DNA from: Bradyrhizobium roseum
GTDB lineage: Bacteria; Pseudomonadota; Alphaproteobacteria; Rhizobiales; Xanthobacteraceae
Assembly (NCBI RefSeq): GCF_030413175.1
Contig: NZ_CP129212.1
Location: forward strand, 930,001 to 994,000
Direction of reading: 5' to 3'
Length of the DNA stretch: 64,000 nt
Below, one piece after another: positions 1 to 9,718 of this stretch. How positions within the stretch are numbered: the first letter of the stretch is position 1; every line of letters starts with the position of its first letter. The notes beneath the pieces were generated by a model that worked only from the letters and a program-made list of their open reading frames with translations, was not told where the DNA came from and made no database searches. Made by a program: the position numbers and the translations under genes.

Positions 1-131
1 ATGTTGCCGATCTTGATTTCGGTATCGCTTGCGCCGGGATCGTATTTCTTCTGTGCCAGGACGCCGCTCGACGATGCTGCAAGCAATCCAGCCGCCGCCG
101 ATAGAACCGCCAGTTTTTTGATTGTGGACAT
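1..131 (-). CDS. LIV-type ABC transporter substrate-binding protein, N-terminal fragment
   Basis: This is the first 43 codons of a third branched-chain-amino-acid-type periplasmic binding protein; the rest lies beyond the left edge. The ATG at 129-131 (reverse) opens a signal peptide (MSTIKKLAVLSAAAGLLAAS, then SSGVLAQ). The mature start QKKYDPGASDTEIKIGN nearly matches the two complete binding proteins at 288-1517 and 1698-2924. It lies downstream of those genes on the same strand, after the hairpin at 239-265, so it may be a separate transcription unit. Assignment to Peripla_BP_6 rests on this N-terminal similarity only. It is truncated by the window, with no sign that the gene is broken. 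Confidence 0.85.
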   Translation of the reverse strand, partial: MSTIKKLAVLSAAAGLLAASSSGVLAQKKYDPGASDTEIKIGN

Positions 132-238
132 TTCTGTCTCTCCCTTTTCATTTAAAACAACGTTAGTCGTCCGGCCCCTTGAACGAAGCTCTATTAGTGT
201 CGCGTGCTTACCATCTTGGCGAAAACGTCACAACAAGA

Positions 239-265
239 AGCCCCTGCGGCATAGCCGCAGGGGCT
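239..265 (-). terminator. Rho-independent terminator after the second binding-protein gene
   Basis: A perfect 12-bp stem (AGCCCCTGCGGC with its complement) closes a 3-nt loop. On the minus strand it is followed by a T-rich tract. It lies 22 bp past the stop codon at 288, so it should end the transcript of that binding protein before the third copy. Confidence 0.8.
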
Positions 266-287
266 GCTGCTTTAGTAGGCTGCGCAA

Positions 288-1517
288 CTAGCCGCCGACG
301 TCGCCGGAGAGGATTTCGCCGAAGCGCTCCCAGGTGTCGCCTTTGAACCTCATCAGTTGCACCTGCGAGATCGGCGCGAAGTCCGTCGCCGAGGTGTTTA
401 CCTTAATGCCGGGCAGCAGACCGCCGAGTTCGAGGTCCTTGATGCTGGCCGCCTGCTTCATGATGTTGGCCCGCGTCAGGTCGTCGCCGCATGCTTTCAG
501 CACATGCACGAGACCCTGTGCGACGGTATAGGCGTACATCAGCGAGGCGTCCGCACGGTTGCCTTCCGGGTAATACTTATCCAGGAACTGGTTCCAGGCG
601 ATCATCCCGGCATCCTTTTCCCACTGCTTGTCGGTGGGGTCCTTGAGGTATGCGGAGGAGATGATGTCCTGGGCATTCTCGAAACCGGCCGGCTTGATGA
701 CGCTGCCGATCGAGGCCGAGACGTTGTTGAGGAAGTGCAGCGGCTTCCAGCCGATTTCGGCGTTCTTCTTGATCGCCTGCGCCGCGAATTTCGGCGTGGT
801 GATGTTGATGAACACGTCGGCGCCGCTCGACTTCAGCTTGACGATGTGGGAGTCGATCGTTGGCTGGGAGACTTCGTAGCTTTCTTCCAGGACGATCATC
901 GAGGCCGCCTTGGCGCCCAGGCCGTCCTTGAAGCCCTTCAGGTAATCCTTACCGTAGTCGTCGTTTTGATACAGGATGCCGATCTTGGCGTTCGGCTTCT
1001 CCTTGAGAATGTACTTCGCATAGATCTGCGTTTCGCTCTGGTAGTTGGGCTGCCAGCCCATCGTCCACGGGAAATCCTTCGGATCGTTCCATTTGGTGGC
1101 GCCGGTGGCAACGAACAGCTGCGGCACCTTCTTCGTATTCAAGTATTTCTGGATCGCCGAGTTTGGTGGGGTGCCCAGCGGATTGAACACGACCAGCACT
1201 TCGTCGCTTTCGACCAGCTTGCGTGCCTGCTCGACCGTCTTCGGCGGGCTGTAGGCGTCATCGTAGCTGATGAAGTTGATTTTCCGCCCGTTGATGCCGC
1301 CCTCGGCGTTGATCTTTCTGAAATAGGCTTCTTCGGTTTTGCCGATGACGCCGTAGGCGGAAGCGGGTCCGCTGTAGGGCATGATGTTGCCGATCTTGAT
1401 TTCGGTATCGCTGGCGCCGGTGTCGTATTTCTTTTGTGCCAATGCGCCGCTGCTGGATGCGGCAAGCAATGCGAGGGCAGCCGCGAAGGCTCCCGGTCGC
1501 AAATTGAGAACGGACAT
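288..1517 (-). CDS. LIV-type ABC transporter periplasmic substrate-binding protein (copy 2)
   Basis: The 409-residue protein is a type I periplasmic binding protein (Peripla_BP_6, LivK/HAAT family). It has a Sec signal peptide ending near ALA-Q at residue 28. The mature protein starts QKKYDTGASDTEIKIGNIMP, typical of the first strand of this fold, followed by PYSGPASAYGVIGK. Large stretches match the neighbour at 1698-2924 (for example the VLVVFNPLGTP and FVATGATKWNDP segments), so the two are recent paralogues. The family captures amino acids, aromatic acids or aliphatic acids for an inner-membrane ABC importer. The nearby beta-oxidation genes favour a fatty or dicarboxylic acid ligand here, which is inference. 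Terminators on both sides suggest it can be expressed separately from copy 1. Confidence 0.9.
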   Translation of the reverse strand: MSVLNLRPGAFAAALALLAASSSGALAQKKYDTGASDTEIKIGNIMPYSGPASAYGVIGKTEEAYFRKINAEGGINGRKINFISYDDAYSPPKTVEQARKLVESDEVLVVFNPLGTPPNSAIQKYLNTKKVPQLFVATGATKWNDPKDFPWTMGWQPNYQSETQIYAKYILKEKPNAKIGILYQNDDYGKDYLKGFKDGLGAKAASMIVLEESYEVSQPTIDSHIVKLKSSGADVFINITTPKFAAQAIKKNAEIGWKPLHFLNNVSASIGSVIKPAGFENAQDIISSAYLKDPTDKQWEKDAGMIAWNQFLDKYYPEGNRADASLMYAYTVAQGLVHVLKACGDDLTRANIMKQAASIKDLELGGLLPGIKVNTSATDFAPISQVQLMRFKGDTWERFGEILSGDVGG

Positions 1518-1625
1518 TTTGATCTCCCTAGGATCAGGATGAATGTGTCATCGTTTTTTGATAGGAGCACTTGGCGGCTCTTGGACTCGCATTGAATACC
1601 TTTCGGTTGCGCCCAGCAACAAAAA

Positions 1626-1652
1626 GCCCCGCGCAACGGCGTTGCGCGGGGC
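1626..1652 (-). terminator. Rho-independent terminator after the first binding-protein gene
   Basis: A perfect 12-bp GC-rich stem (GCCCCGCGCAAC and complement) closes a 3-nt loop, followed on the minus strand by five T residues. It lies 45 bp past the stop codon at 1698 and 109 bp before the next start codon, so each binding protein seems to have its own termination signal. Confidence 0.85.
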
Positions 1653-1697
1653 GGTATTTGGTTCGGCGCGATGGGAAGCTGCCCGTCGGGCGGAATA

Positions 1698-2924
1698 TTA
1701 ATGATTGCCGGTTTCGCCGCTGATGACGTCGCCGAACAGGTCCCACTTCTCGCCCTTAAAGCGCATCATCTGAAGTTGCTCGATCGGCGCGAAGTCGGTG
1801 GCCGAGGTGTTGATCTTGACGCCTGGCAACAGCGTGTCCGGCGTGAAGTCCTTCAGGTTCGCGGCCTGCTTCATGATGTTGGCGCGGGTCAGATCGTCGC
1901 CGCACATCTCCAGGATTTTCGTGAGGGTTTGCGCGGCGCCATAGCCGTACACCACCGAGCTGTTGAGCCTGTCGGCCTCGGGATAATATTTGTCGAGCAG
2001 GGCGAAGAACCTCTTCATCCCGGCGTCGTCATTCCACTGCGGGTCGGCGGCGTCCTTGGCGTAGGCCGCGGACAGCAGGCCTTGCGCGTTCTCGTAGCCC
2101 GCGGGCTTGATCACGCTGCCGACCGAGGCCGAGACATTGGCCACGATCTGGAGCGCCTTCCAGTCGATCTCGGCCATCTTCTTGATGGTCTGCGCCGCGA
2201 ATTTCGGCGTCGTGATGCTGATCAGGACGTCAGCGCCGGTGGCTTTCAGCTTGACGATATGGCTATCGATCGTCGGTTCCGAGATCTCGTAGCTTTCCTC
2301 GGCGACGATGGAAGATGACTTGGCGCCGAAACCGTCCTTCAGGCCCTTGAGGTAGTCCTTGCCGAAATCGTCGTTCTGGTAGAGCACGGCGACCCTGGCA
2401 TTCGGCTTTTCCTTCATCAGGTATTTCGCGTAGATCAGCCCTTCGCTTTGATAGCTGGGCTGCCATCCGATGGTCCATGGAAAATGCTTCGGATCGTTCC
2501 ACTTGGTGGCGCCGGTTGCGACGAACAATTGCGGCACCTTCTTGGCGTTCAGATATTTCTGAACGGCGGTGTTGGACGGCGTGCCGAGCGGATTGAATAC
2601 CACCAGTACCTCGTCGCTCTCGACGAGCTTGCGCACCTGTTCGACGGCCTTCGGCGGACTGTAGGCGTCGTCGTAGGAGACGAACTTGATCTTGCGTCCG
2701 TTGATGCCGCCGTTTTCGTTGACCATCTTGAAGTAGGCTTCTTCGGTCTTGCCGATGACGCCATAGGCGGAGGCGGGGCCGCTGTAGGGCACGATGTGAC
2801 CGACCTTGATCTCGGTATCGGTCGCACCGGTGTCATATTTCTTTTGGGCGAGGGCGCTACCGGAAGCGAAAACGAATGCAGAGACCGCCGCCCCGAGGGC
2901 GGCAGTCCGAAGTAGTGCAGGCAT
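1698..2924 (-). CDS. LIV-type ABC transporter periplasmic substrate-binding protein (copy 1)
   Basis: The 408-residue protein has a signal peptide (MPALLRTAALGAAVSAFVFA to ALA-Q near residue 27) and the same Peripla_BP_6 body as its downstream paralogue: QKKYDTGATDTEIKVGHIVP at the mature N-terminus and YLWNDP-like and YLKGLKDGFGAK segments further in. It is the binding protein closest to the permease and ATPase genes: livM starts 1,046 bp upstream and its stop is 29 bp before this start. That makes it the likeliest primary partner of LivHMGF. It should act in the periplasm, delivering ligand to the LivHM channel. Specificity cannot be read from the sequence; the pim-like genes across the regulator suggest a medium-chain fatty or dicarboxylic acid. 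Confidence 0.9.
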   Translation of the reverse strand: MPALLRTAALGAAVSAFVFASGSALAQKKYDTGATDTEIKVGHIVPYSGPASAYGVIGKTEEAYFKMVNENGGINGRKIKFVSYDDAYSPPKAVEQVRKLVESDEVLVVFNPLGTPSNTAVQKYLNAKKVPQLFVATGATKWNDPKHFPWTIGWQPSYQSEGLIYAKYLMKEKPNARVAVLYQNDDFGKDYLKGLKDGFGAKSSSIVAEESYEISEPTIDSHIVKLKATGADVLISITTPKFAAQTIKKMAEIDWKALQIVANVSASVGSVIKPAGYENAQGLLSAAYAKDAADPQWNDDAGMKRFFALLDKYYPEADRLNSSVVYGYGAAQTLTKILEMCGDDLTRANIMKQAANLKDFTPDTLLPGVKINTSATDFAPIEQLQMMRFKGEKWDLFGDVISGETGNH

Positions 2925-2953
2925 AGTGTCTCCTGAGTTTGTTCTTTAGTTTC

Positions 2954-3970
2954 TTAGTTCTTCTTGAGTTTACCGAGCATTTGCTGGGCAACCATTGCCA
3001 CCTGCCTTGCGCCATGCGGCACAAGGAAGATGACGAGGAACAGAAGCACGCCGAATACGGCGCCGGAGAGACCTTTGGAGATCCCTTCGGCGATATTCGG
3101 CACGAAGATGATGAAGGCGGAACCTACGATCGAGCCCGGCAGCCAGCCGACACCGCCGACCACCATGCCGAGGAACAGCGAGATTGCCAGCGTGATGGTG
3201 TAACCGTCGGGGGCCACGAACTGCACCGCGATGGCGCCGAGGCCGCCGGCGACGCCGGTGATACCGGCCGAGACGCCGAACGCCAGCGTCTTGTACAGCG
3301 CGACGTCGACGCCCATCGCGGACGCCGCGATCTCGTTGTCGCGGATCGCCATGAAGGCGCGGCCCGAGCGCGAGCGCAGCAGGTTCACCGAGGCGATATA
3401 GATCCCGATCCCGATCGCGAGCGTGAAGTAATACAGCCACATGTCCTGCGACATCGGCAGGCCGAACGGCGCGTCGGGCTTGGTCACGACCAGGCCCTGC
3501 ACGCCGCCGGTCCAGTGCTCGAAGAAGCCGAGCTTGAGCAGTTGCGGCATGGCGACCGCGAGCGCAAAGGTCGCCAGCGCCAAATAGACGCCGGAGAGCC
3601 GCAGCGCCGGCTGGCCGAACACGAAACCGAACGCAAAGCAGATGATGCCCGCGATCGGCAGCGTCAGCGCGTAGTTCATCCCGACATGTTCCATCAGGAT
3701 CGCCGACGTATACGCGCCGACCGCGTAGAACGCGCTCTGGCCGAGCGAGAACTGCCCGCTTCCGCCGGTCAGGATGTTCAGCGCCAGCACGGCAAGGGCG
3801 TAGATCAGGAGCATCGTCATCTGGAAGATGATGAAGTTCTTGACGAACAGCGGGGCGATGACCAGCGCGGCCAGCACCACCAGCGAGGTGCCCAGCCCGA
3901 GCGTCATCGCCCGTTTCGGAGCGGCCTCGACGGCCGGTGCTTCTGTGACGATTTCCTCGGCAGCGCTCAT
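2954..3970 (-). CDS. livM: LIV-type ABC transporter permease, LivM family
   Basis: The 338-residue inner-membrane permease (BPD_transp_2/LivM) has a short hydrophilic N-terminus and about nine or ten hydrophobic segments. Conserved LivM stretches include LALNILTGGSGQFSLGQSAF near the start of the core, then SGRAFMAIRDNEIAASAMGV and GMVVGGVGWLPGSIVGSAF. The last two contain the loop that contacts the ATPases. I chose the ATG at 3968-3970, two bases after the livH stop; a TTG two codons upstream would overlap it. The gene sits in the order livG-livF-livH-livM-binding proteins, so it is translationally linked to livH. Confidence 0.92.
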   Translation of the reverse strand: MSAAEEIVTEAPAVEAAPKRAMTLGLGTSLVVLAALVIAPLFVKNFIIFQMTMLLIYALAVLALNILTGGSGQFSLGQSAFYAVGAYTSAILMEHVGMNYALTLPIAGIICFAFGFVFGQPALRLSGVYLALATFALAVAMPQLLKLGFFEHWTGGVQGLVVTKPDAPFGLPMSQDMWLYYFTLAIGIGIYIASVNLLRSRSGRAFMAIRDNEIAASAMGVDVALYKTLAFGVSAGITGVAGGLGAIAVQFVAPDGYTITLAISLFLGMVVGGVGWLPGSIVGSAFIIFVPNIAEGISKGLSGAVFGVLLFLVIFLVPHGARQVAMVAQQMLGKLKKN

Positions 3971-3972
3971 GA

Positions 3973-4851
3973 TCAAACTCGCTTCACGATGGGCCGGCCG
4001 AGCAGGCCTGCCGGTTTGACGACCAGGACGGTGATGATCAGCGCAAGCGCGATCGGCAGTTTCAACTCGTTACCGACGCCGGGAATGTAGGTTCCGGCGA
4101 GATTCTCAAACACACCGACCAGGAAGCCGCCGAGCACGGCGCCGAGCGGCGAAGTCAGCCCGCCGAGGACGGCCGCGGCAAATCCGTAGATCAGCACGCC
4201 GCCCATCATGTTCGGCTCCAGGAACACCACGGGTGCGATCAGGATCCCCGCAATCGCGCCGATGGCCGAAGCCATGCCCCAGCCCAGCGCGATCATCCAC
4301 GAGGTGTTGATGCCGACCAGGCGGGCCGATTCCGGCATGGCGGCAGCGGCGCGCATCGCAAGCCCGATCCGGGTGAACTGGAAGAAGAAGTAAAGCGCGA
4401 TCAGCAGCCCCAGCGTCACGCCGATCATGCCGGCCTGATGGGTCGAGATCAGCTGACTGCCGAGGAAGGGCGAGGATCCGAACGGCGACGGATACTGCTT
4501 GATGGTGAAGTCCCAGATCAGGCCGGCCACCGAGTTGACGATCGCAAACAAGGCGATGAAACCCGCGACATTAGTCAGGACCGGCGCCTTGGCCAGCGGC
4601 TTGAACAGCAGCCGCTCGATGGCGATGCCGCCGACAAAGGAGATGATCAGCGTGGCCAGGAAGGCCCACCAGTAGGGAAGGCCCCACTGCATCAATTGCC
4701 AGGAAATGAAGGTCGAGAACATCGCCATTTCGCCCTGGGCGAAATTCAGATGGTCGATCGCCTGGTAGATCATCACGACCGCGAGCGCCATACAGGCGTA
4801 GATCGCGCCCGTGGCGATGCCGGCCAGGACTTGGTTGGTAAACAGCTCCAT
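3973..4851 (-). CDS. livH: LIV-type ABC transporter permease, LivH family
   Basis: The 292-residue integral membrane permease is of the LivH type. It opens MELFTNQVLAGIATGAIYAC, followed by the hallmark DHLNFAQGEMAMFSTF and further hydrophobic segments. The EAA-like loop reads AMRAAAAMPESARLVGINT. LivH pairs with LivM to form the translocation channel, energised by LivF and LivG. The gene begins 10 bp after livF ends and stops just before livM, which fits one polycistronic message. Length is normal for the family, and no anomaly was seen. Confidence 0.92.
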   Translation of the reverse strand: MELFTNQVLAGIATGAIYACMALAVVMIYQAIDHLNFAQGEMAMFSTFISWQLMQWGLPYWWAFLATLIISFVGGIAIERLLFKPLAKAPVLTNVAGFIALFAIVNSVAGLIWDFTIKQYPSPFGSSPFLGSQLISTHQAGMIGVTLGLLIALYFFFQFTRIGLAMRAAAAMPESARLVGINTSWMIALGWGMASAIGAIAGILIAPVVFLEPNMMGGVLIYGFAAAVLGGLTSPLGAVLGGFLVGVFENLAGTYIPGVGNELKLPIALALIITVLVVKPAGLLGRPIVKRV

Positions 4852-4861
4852 GGCCTGCTCC

Positions 4862-5575
4862 TCAGTAGCCGAGATAGGATTTGCGGACGTCTTCGTTGTT
4901 CGCGATGTCCTTGGCGTTGCCCGACATCACGATCTTCCCGGTTTCGATCACATAGGCCTGATCGGCGAGTTCCAGCGCCAGCTGCGCGTTCTGCTCGACC
5001 ACCAGGATGGTGACCTTGTCCTCGCGGTTGATCTTGCCGAGGATCTTGAACAGCTCGCGCACGATCAGCGGCGCAAGGCCGAACGACGGCTCGTCCAGCA
5101 GCATCAGCCTCGGCCGCAGCATCAGCGCGCGCGCGACCGCGAGCATCTGCTGTTCGCCGCCCGACAGCGTGCCGGCCTGCTGCGTGTGCCGCTCCTTCAG
5201 CACCGGGAAGTGCTGGTACATCCGTTCGATGTCGGCAACCACGCCCTTCTTGTCGCTGCGAGTGATGGCGCCGAGTTGCAGGTTCTCCTCCACCGTCATG
5301 GTGGTGAAGGTGCCGCGGCCCTGCGGCACATGCGCGATGCCGAGACGGACGACGTTCTCGGTCGATTTTCCCGAGAGTGCCTTGCCCTCGAACTCGATTG
5401 CGCCGGTGGAACGCACCATGTTGCAGATCGCGCGCAGCGTGGTGGTCTTGCCGGCGCCGTTGGCGCCGAGCAGCGTGGTCAGAGAGCCCTCGTTGAGCGA
5501 GAAGCTGAGGCCATGAAGCGCCTGGACCTGGCCGTAATAGGCGCGCAGATCCTTGATGTTGAGCATCGCGGTCAT
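4862..5575 (-). CDS. livF: LIV-type ABC transporter ATP-binding protein LivF
   Basis: The 237-residue cytoplasmic ATPase has Walker A GANGAGKTTT (about residues 37-46), the ABC signature LSGGEQQMLAVARAL, Walker B LMLLDEPSFGLAP and the H-loop region ILVVEQNAQLALELA. The LAPLIV stretch after Walker B and the EQNA ending are typical of LivF rather than LivG. Its ATG overlaps the livG stop codon (ATGA), implying translational coupling. It hydrolyses ATP together with LivG to drive uptake through LivHM. Length is normal and all catalytic motifs are intact. Confidence 0.94.
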   Translation of the reverse strand: MTAMLNIKDLRAYYGQVQALHGLSFSLNEGSLTTLLGANGAGKTTTLRAICNMVRSTGAIEFEGKALSGKSTENVVRLGIAHVPQGRGTFTTMTVEENLQLGAITRSDKKGVVADIERMYQHFPVLKERHTQQAGTLSGGEQQMLAVARALMLRPRLMLLDEPSFGLAPLIVRELFKILGKINREDKVTILVVEQNAQLALELADQAYVIETGKIVMSGNAKDIANNEDVRKSYLGY

Positions 5576-6369
5576 TGGTCCTTGCTCCCGAGATAGGCCT
5601 TGATGACATCCGGGTCGGCCTGGACCTGGGCCGGCGTTCCCTCAGCGAGCTTGCGACCGAAGTTGAGGGCGACGACGTGGTCGGCGATCGACATCACGAG
5701 GCCCATGTGATGCTCGACCAGCAGCACCGTCATGTGACGCTCGTCGCGGATCCGTCGGATCAGATCGCCGAGCACGTAGACTTCCTCATGGTTGAGGCCG
5801 CCGGCTGGCTCGTCGAGCAGCAGGATTTTCGGGTCGGCGGCGAGCGCGCGCGCCAGTTCCACGCGCTTCTGGGTGCCAAACGGCAGGCCCGACACCACGG
5901 TGTGGGCGACGCTTTCGAGATCGAGATAGGCGAGGATTTCCTGCACCTTCTTGTTGATCGCGGCCTCGCTGCGGCGGACCCAGGCCAACCTCAGCGAATC
6001 CGAAATGATGTCGCTCGAGGTGCGCGCGTGGCAGCCGATGCGGACGTTGTCCATCACCGAAAGGTTGGGGAACAGCGCGACGTTCTGAAACGTGCGGCCG
6101 ATGCCGATCTCGGCGATCTTGTGCGCCGGGCGAGTCAGGATGCTCGCGCCTTCCATCAGGATATCGCCGGAGGACGGCTGATAGAGCCGGGAGAGACAGT
6201 TGAACAGCGTGGTCTTGCCGGCGCCGTTCGGCCCGATCAGGCCGAGGATGGCACCCTTGTGCATGTCGAAGGACACGCCATTCAGCGCGATGATGCCGCC
6301 GAACACGACGCTGACGTCGCGAACCGCGAGCAGGGGAGCGTGTCCCTGCGCGAGCTGTGCTTGCGTCAT
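5572..6369 (-). CDS. livG: LIV-type ABC transporter ATP-binding protein LivG
   Basis: The 265-residue ATPase has Walker A GLIGPNGAGKTTLFN, a LivG-type degenerate signature LPFGTQKRVELARAL, Walker B ILLLDEPAGGLN and an H-loop VLLVEHHMGLVMSIADH. The C-terminal part (LNFGRKLAEGTPAQVQ) is the branched-chain transporter extension that ends in KAYLG. It is the first transporter gene of the minus-strand operon and overlaps livF by 4 bp. The 69-bp gap to the iclR stop contains a hairpin, so livG may be transcribed from its own promoter or by read-through from iclR. Confidence 0.94.
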   Translation of the reverse strand: MTQAQLAQGHAPLLAVRDVSVVFGGIIALNGVSFDMHKGAILGLIGPNGAGKTTLFNCLSRLYQPSSGDILMEGASILTRPAHKIAEIGIGRTFQNVALFPNLSVMDNVRIGCHARTSSDIISDSLRLAWVRRSEAAINKKVQEILAYLDLESVAHTVVSGLPFGTQKRVELARALAADPKILLLDEPAGGLNHEEVYVLGDLIRRIRDERHMTVLLVEHHMGLVMSIADHVVALNFGRKLAEGTPAQVQADPDVIKAYLGSKDQ

Positions 6370-6401
6370 CGCGTCCCGCCCGCCCTGAGCACGGCGGGGG
6401 A

Positions 6402-6430
6402 ATGACCGGCCGAAGGTTTTCGCCGGTCAT
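6402..6430. terminator. Hairpin between iclR and livG
   Basis: An inverted repeat, ATGACCGGC and its perfect complement, is separated by 11 bp in the short iclR-livG gap. No clear T-tract follows on the minus strand. It could be a weak terminator, an attenuator or a transcript-stability hairpin between regulator and transporter. Confidence 0.45.
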
Positions 6431-6438
6431 GGTGAACG

Positions 6439-7302
6439 CTATCTGATCCCCTCGGACAAACGTGCAACTCTTCCTCCTGCTTTCACTTTTTTGTTGTCTG
6501 CTTTTTTTGATTGCGGCGCTGCGCCGCCGAGCGCTGCCTCGATGTTCCTTACCATCGTCACCAGGCGCGGTCCAATGTCGTTGATCAGGCGATCTTCCGT
6601 GAAGCGGAAGGCGGGTGCTCCGCAATTGAAGGCATAGGGTCCGGTTCCGTCGCTCAGCTTCAACGACACACCTACCGCGTGCACATCGTCTTGCCATTCG
6701 CCCGCGGAGATCGTGAATCCCTGACGCGCGACCATTTCGCCCGCGCGTTCGATGCCGTCGCGCATTCGCGACCAACGGCTGCCATAATGGTCGCGCAGTT
6801 CGCGCAACAAGGAGGCGCGCTCGTCGTCGGGCAGTGCCCAGATATAGGCGCGTCCCATCGCCGTGGTCGCGATCGGTACCCGCGAACCGACGTCGAGTTG
6901 CACGCCGAGCAACCCGTTACGGCTCTGCCCGAAATAGATCATGCTGTGACGATCGCGTCCGCCGACCGCGACGGCGCCGCCGGTCTCGCGCATCAGTTCT
7001 TCACGATAAGGTTCGGACAAATGCCGAACGCCAAGATTGGCCAGCGCGGCATACCCCAGCGCCATGGCTGATGGCGCGAGTTGATACTTCTCGAAGCGCG
7101 GAACGGGTGTAAGATAACCGAGCTTGGTCAGGGTGTAGGTCAGGCGGGAAATGGTCGGCTTCGGCAGATTGGTACGGGCGGCGAGTTCTTGATTGCCGAG
7201 AAGGCCATCGTTGGGATGAAATGCGCGCAAGACATCCAGTCCGCGGGAAAGCGCGACGACGAAGCTGCGATCGGTCGCCACTTTTTTCCCTGGACGCTTC
7301 AT
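6439..7302 (-). CDS. IclR-family transcriptional regulator
   Basis: The 287-residue protein has the IclR layout: an N-terminal winged helix (about 14-75, with LGNQELAARTNLPKPTISRL as the helix-turn-helix) and a C-terminal effector-binding domain (about 90-260, including HSMIYFGQSRNGLLG and GEWQDDVHAVGVSL). IclR proteins often control an adjacent divergent catabolic operon and bind short palindromes. A perfect 19-bp palindrome at 7378-7396 lies between this gene and the divergent hydratase/dehydrogenase gene. Its likely target is therefore the pim-like operon, with autoregulation and perhaps the liv genes too. The effector is unknown; an acyl-CoA or free acid pathway intermediate would be usual. 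Confidence 0.9.
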   Translation of the reverse strand: MKRPGKKVATDRSFVVALSRGLDVLRAFHPNDGLLGNQELAARTNLPKPTISRLTYTLTKLGYLTPVPRFEKYQLAPSAMALGYAALANLGVRHLSEPYREELMRETGGAVAVGGRDRHSMIYFGQSRNGLLGVQLDVGSRVPIATTAMGRAYIWALPDDERASLLRELRDHYGSRWSRMRDGIERAGEMVARQGFTISAGEWQDDVHAVGVSLKLSDGTGPYAFNCGAPAFRFTEDRLINDIGPRLVTMVRNIEAALGGAAPQSKKADNKKVKAGGRVARLSEGIR

Positions 7303-7377
7303 TACCCGTTACTGCTGATGAGCTCGTTGACAACGGACGTGCTTCAAAATAACCCTCCGTGTCAAGATGTGGAATTA

Positions 7378-7396
7378 AATTTCGCAGTGCGAAATT
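7378..7396. promoter_or_regulatory. Perfect palindromic operator, candidate IclR-family binding site
   Basis: AATTTCGCAGTGCGAAATT is a perfect inverted repeat of two 9-bp arms around one central base. It lies 76 bp from the iclR start and 83 bp from the GTG of the divergent gene. Size and symmetry match known IclR-family operators, so this is the probable control site of the divergon. Binding is inferred. Confidence 0.7.
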
Positions 7397-7478
7397 GGCT
7401 AAACGTAGCCACTCAACGCAAGTTGCGTGGCGTCCAATAACAAACGATCCAGAGAACAAACTGAACAGGGAGAGTGCC

Positions 7479-9575
<2,097 letters not shown>

Positions 9576-9585
9576 TGTACAGCCA

Positions 9586-9692
9586 CGTCATTCCGGGGCA
9601 TCGCGAAGCGATGAACCCGGAATCCATCTTGCCGCTGAGAATGTGGCCCAATGGATTCCGGGCCTGTCCCTTCGGGCCATCCCGGAATGACG
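9586..9692. repeat. Intergenic palindromic element, CGTCATTCCGGG family (copy 1)
   Basis: The 107-bp element is bounded by perfect 12-bp inverted ends (CGTCATTCCGGG) and contains further internal inverted repeats (GGATTCCGGG). It fills the pimF-pimA gap. It shares ends and internal sequence (CATCGCG, AGCGATGAACCCGGAATCC) with the copy at 14148-14275. Confidence 0.8.
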
Positions 9693-9718
9693 ACCTCTAG
9701 AGTTTGCATACCCGCGCC

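Noticed and set aside
357..1595. 412-codon antisense frame over the binding protein at 288-1517
   Set aside because: No motifs, highly Arg/Val-rich, opposite a clear periplasmic binding protein with signal peptide.
7359..7478. Longer pimF-like start (40 more residues)
   Set aside because: It would extend translation through the perfect palindrome at 7378-7396 and lacks a Shine-Dalgarno; the GTG at 7479 has AGGGAGAG.
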